This document shows positions 6,078-8,329 of a stretch of DNA of 8,329 nucleotides, in pieces. The DNA lies in the NCBI RefSeq assembly GCF_016919165.1, contig NZ_JAFFPS010000073.1, positions 1 to 8,329 on the forward strand, written 5' to 3'. The translations under genes and the position numbers were made by a program. The notes below the pieces were generated by a model that ran no database searches, was not told the origin of the DNA, and worked only from the letters and a program-made list of their open reading frames with translations. Origin of the DNA: Leptospira chreensis. Lineage in GTDB: Bacteria; Spirochaetota; Leptospiria; Leptospirales; Leptospiraceae. Within the stretch, counting starts at the first letter, position 1. The number at the start of each line of letters is the position of its first letter.

Positions 6078-6827
6078 ATGAAAACTGCAAAAAAATTTAC
6101 ATTTGGTTTGGGTTTCCTACTCATGATTTCCGGTCTTTTGTCTCTTCCGAGGCCCCATGATCCCGACGAAGCCGGCCGAGTCCAAATTTTAAAATCGGCC
6201 CTCACGATCGATTCCAGTTACCTCCTCTTCCTTGTGGAAGATTTTGAAGGAGAAAGGCCTTGGGATTTTTACCGAGTGGATTCTTTTTTGGCAGTGACCC
6301 AGTTTGCTGCCTCCGTTCCGAAGTCCGAAGCATTCTTACAAGAAGCAACAATCCTAAAGGAATCGGGTTACCCAAACCTGCAAAACCAAACCAGTTTTCT
6401 TTTACAAAGTTATGTAGAAAACCCAAGACTCGACCACTGGGAAGTGCGACCGAAAGAACCCATTCTGATGCCCCTCGGAATGCCGATCCAAGGAATCCTT
6501 TGGGTGTATTCAGAAGGCCACCATATCAATTTGAGTATGGGCCTTACGCAAAAAAAATCCAAGGATTTGTATTTTGATTTGGGAACTTTGAATTTTGTGG
6601 GATGGAGAAGACTTGAGTTTCAGATCAACCTTCCTAAGGAAAACACAAGGCTCATCCAATCCATGTCGTTTCCGATTTCTTTTGCTTCCTTTCGATTGAA
6701 AAGCCTTGCCTCACAAAAGAAAGGAGAGTTTCATTTATACTTTGACAATTTGAGTTTTGTCATTGATAAAAGAACTTTCATCTACCCCGGTTCGGAAGTC
6801 AACGATACTTGGGGTAACAAACGCTAA
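6078..6827 (+). CDS. FlaA-family periplasmic flagellar filament outer-layer protein
   Basis: FlaA proteins are exported and coat the spirochaete periplasmic flagellar filament. This 249-residue protein begins with a signal peptide (MKTAKKFTFGLGFLLMISGLLS, cleavage probably near residues 21-25, no lipobox cysteine). The mature part shows FlaA-like features: an early LFLVEDFEGERPWDFYRVDS (50-69), then DHWEVRPKEPILMPLG (119-134), ILWVYSEGHHINLSMGL (140-156), DLGTLNFVGWRRLEFQINLP (167-186) and near the end FHLYFDNLSFVIDK (218-231). The LNF.GW..L and YFD.. blocks are the ones I associate with spirochaete FlaA. Leptospira has FlaA1 and FlaA2; I cannot tell whether this is one of them or a further paralogue, so no symbol is given. 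The ATG has GTGAGA about 5 bases upstream. Its stop codon directly abuts the waaA ATG, so it is the first gene of that operon. Confidence 0.75.
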   Translation: MKTAKKFTFGLGFLLMISGLLSLPRPHDPDEAGRVQILKSALTIDSSYLLFLVEDFEGERPWDFYRVDSFLAVTQFAASVPKSEAFLQEATILKESGYPNLQNQTSFLLQSYVENPRLDHWEVRPKEPILMPLGMPIQGILWVYSEGHHINLSMGLTQKKSKDLYFDLGTLNFVGWRRLEFQINLPKENTRLIQSMSFPISFASFRLKSLASQKKGEFHLYFDNLSFVIDKRTFIYPGSEVNDTWGNKR

Positions 6828-8105
6828 ATGGTATATTTTTTTTATAACACCCTCATCCTTTTTGTTTTTATTCTTTTAAAGATTCTTTCCTTATTCCTAA
6901 AACCTGTCCGTGAGGAATTAGAAAAAAGAAAACACTCTCTTAACCAAATCTTTTCAAAAGCGGCAGAAGGAAAATTTGTAGTCTGGCTCCATGCGGCAAG
7001 TGTGGGAGAACTAGACCAAGCACGAGCTCTTACAGAAACCATTCGTAAAAAACATAAAAATGTTTTTATCCTCCAATCGGTTTTTTCCTCTTCCGTCAAA
7101 GAAACATCCTTTCAGGATCCCTTAGCCGATTTGTATTTTTATCTTCCCCTAGATCTACCTCATGCCTACGACCGAATCTTCACTCATTTTAAACCCCAAG
7201 TTCTACTCGTAATGGCTTGGGATACTTGGCCGAATCTTTTAAAAAGGGCATCACATTTCAAAACCAAGTCTTATCTTGCCTGCGCGAGTTTGTCTTCCCA
7301 GTCTTCCAGGAAAAATCCTCTGGTCCAATCTTTGACAAAGGCCTCCTTCCAATACCTATCCGGAATTTATCCAAGCCATGAACTGATGGCCAAAGAGTTT
7401 ACTGGCCTTGTTTCTAAAAACACAGACTTCAAAGTGTTAGGAGATACAAGGTTTGAATCGGTTCTTGGGAAATTGGAAACCAAATCCCCAAACCCCGTTT
7501 TCACTCATTTTGTTTCTGACCAAAAAGAATTCTTAAACCAAAACAAACCCATCATCCTTGGGTCCACTTACGGAATCTGTGAAGAACGGTTTACCAGTTA
7601 TTTAAAGACCAATACAGACAATGTGTATTACTGGATTTTTCCCCATAAATGGGAAGCGGATCGTATGGAGGCTTGGATTCCCACTCTAAAAGAATTCGGA
7701 ACTGTAGGTGTTTTTTCGAAACTGAAGAAAGGCGATGTTTTACCCAAGTTCCTTCTTTTTGATCTGATGGGAATCCTTGCTTTTGCCTATCAGTATGGAA
7801 GTTTTGCTTATGTAGGGGGGGCTTGGCGCCACCGTGTTCACAATACCATTGAACCCGCAGCCCTGGGACTCCCTGTGATCACTGGCCCCAAAATTTCCAA
7901 CGCACCCGAAGCCATCGTTATGCAAGAATTAGGTGGTCTCTTCAAAACAGAAAACGAACCCGAATTTGTTCGTCAATTTGGACTTTTAGTCAAAGACAAA
8001 ACCCAGAGAGAAAAGATGGGACGAGGGAATCGAAACTTTGTTGTAGAAAACAGAGGTGCGTCGGATAAGATTTATAACCGAGTTTTCTCCGATGCCCAAA
8101 ATTAA
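6828..8105 (+). CDS. waaA: 3-deoxy-D-manno-octulosonic acid transferase WaaA (KdtA)
   Basis: WaaA transfers Kdo from CMP-Kdo to lipid IVA at the cytoplasmic face of the inner membrane, a core step of LPS assembly. The 425 residues match the family. An N-terminal membrane helix (about 4-24) precedes a GT-B fold. The acceptor domain shows VVWLHAASVGE (51-61) with the presumed catalytic base Glu61, and AWDTWPN (130-136), a variant of the usual ETELWPN. The donor domain shows GDTRFE (205-210), IILGSTYGICEE (242-253) and YVGGAWRHRVHNTIEPAALG (328-347) leading to PVITGP. The ATG is immediately next to the flaA-like TAA, so translation likely depends on reinitiation or on the GGGG about 14 bases upstream. 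The 3' end overlaps nadE by 14 bases. A run of eight T lies at codons 3-6 and seven G at 7815-7821. Confidence 0.93.
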   Translation: MVYFFYNTLILFVFILLKILSLFLKPVREELEKRKHSLNQIFSKAAEGKFVVWLHAASVGELDQARALTETIRKKHKNVFILQSVFSSSVKETSFQDPLADLYFYLPLDLPHAYDRIFTHFKPQVLLVMAWDTWPNLLKRASHFKTKSYLACASLSSQSSRKNPLVQSLTKASFQYLSGIYPSHELMAKEFTGLVSKNTDFKVLGDTRFESVLGKLETKSPNPVFTHFVSDQKEFLNQNKPIILGSTYGICEERFTSYLKTNTDNVYYWIFPHKWEADRMEAWIPTLKEFGTVGVFSKLKKGDVLPKFLLFDLMGILAFAYQYGSFAYVGGAWRHRVHNTIEPAALGLPVITGPKISNAPEAIVMQELGGLFKTENEPEFVRQFGLLVKDKTQREKMGRGNRNFVVENRGASDKIYNRVFSDAQN

Positions 8106-8329
8106 AATTGCTGCCGTTACACTCAATACAACTCCCCTAGATTTTACGGGGAACTATGAATCCATATCCAAGGCAATCGGCAATCTCGAGTCCAAGGAAG
8201 CCGATTGTATTCTTTTTCCCGAACTTTGTATTTCAGGATATGGATGTGAAGATGGTTTCTACAAACCCTATGTTTGGACTCGTTCTGAAGAAATCATAGG
8301 TGAATTAAAAACTCTATCTCCCCATCAAA
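8092..8329 (+). CDS. nadE: Glutamine-dependent NAD+ synthase NadE, N-terminal part
   Basis: Seventy-nine residues are visible before the right edge. They begin MPKIKIAAVTLNTTPLDFTGNY and continue to DCILFPELCISGYGCEDGF, the start of a carbon-nitrogen hydrolase (nitrilase/glutaminase) domain, with the catalytic Glu44 in FPEL. The GYGCED form after this motif is typical of the glutaminase domain of two-domain NAD synthases, which deliver ammonia from glutamine to deamido-NAD+. The synthetase domain with its SGGxDS loop would lie outside the window. The ATG at 8092 lies inside the 3' end of waaA (14-base overlap, different frame), which suggests translational coupling. Another nitrilase-family amidohydrolase is the main alternative. 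Confidence 0.85.
   Translation, partial: MPKIKIAAVTLNTTPLDFTGNYESISKAIGNLESKEADCILFPELCISGYGCEDGFYKPYVWTRSEEIIGELKTLSPHQ

Noticed and set aside
6260..6577. 105-codon plus-strand open frame within the flaA-like gene
   Set aside because: It is a frame-shifted reading of the flaA-like gene with Arg/Pro-rich, improbable composition.

Overview
The window looks like a stretch of a Leptospira chromosome, probably from a saprophytic or low-virulence lineage. This is inferred, not searched. The clues are a Leptospira-like MnmA, a spirochaete-style lipobox (Phe-Gly-Ala-Cys), a FlaA-family periplasmic flagellar sheath protein, a Kdo transferase for a Gram-negative-type envelope, moderate-to-low GC, and frequent TTG/GTG starts. 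The region is dense: no stretch longer than about 170 bases lacks a gene, and there is no sign of an insertion sequence, prophage, CRISPR array or rRNA.

Layout from left to right. Positions 1-3488 hold a minus-strand cluster read right to left: a GAF-GGDEF diguanylate cyclase (TTG start), a 75-residue cysteine-containing small protein, a lipoprotein with two aspartic-protease DTGS motifs, the tRNA 2-thiouridylase mnmA, and the N-terminus of an ATP-grasp-type protein that runs off the left edge. Gaps are very short or the genes overlap, so co-transcription is likely. At 3656-3728 a single initiator tRNA(fMet) lies on the plus strand behind a good sigma70-type promoter. It converges on proC with almost no spacing.

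Positions 3735-6008 hold a second minus-strand operon: a membrane-anchored Lys/Ser/Thr-rich protein with a C-terminal coiled coil, then the PLP-binding protein of the YggS/PLPBP family, then proC (last step of proline synthesis). The yggS-proC pairing is a widely conserved neighbourhood. A 69-bp divergent spacer separates this operon from a plus-strand operon at 6078-8329: a FlaA-family secreted protein, waaA/kdtA (Kdo transfer to lipid A; its ATG abuts the flaA-like stop), and the start of glutamine-dependent NAD synthase nadE (overlapping waaA by 14 bases, truncated by the right edge).

Most of this is housekeeping, and I do not see a clear new multi-gene system. The items most worth a second look are the two-lobed aspartic-protease-like lipoprotein with the overlapping small cysteine protein upstream of it, the FlaA-like protein placed in a lipid A operon, the altered acidic motif in WaaA, and the isolated initiator tRNA that converges on proC.
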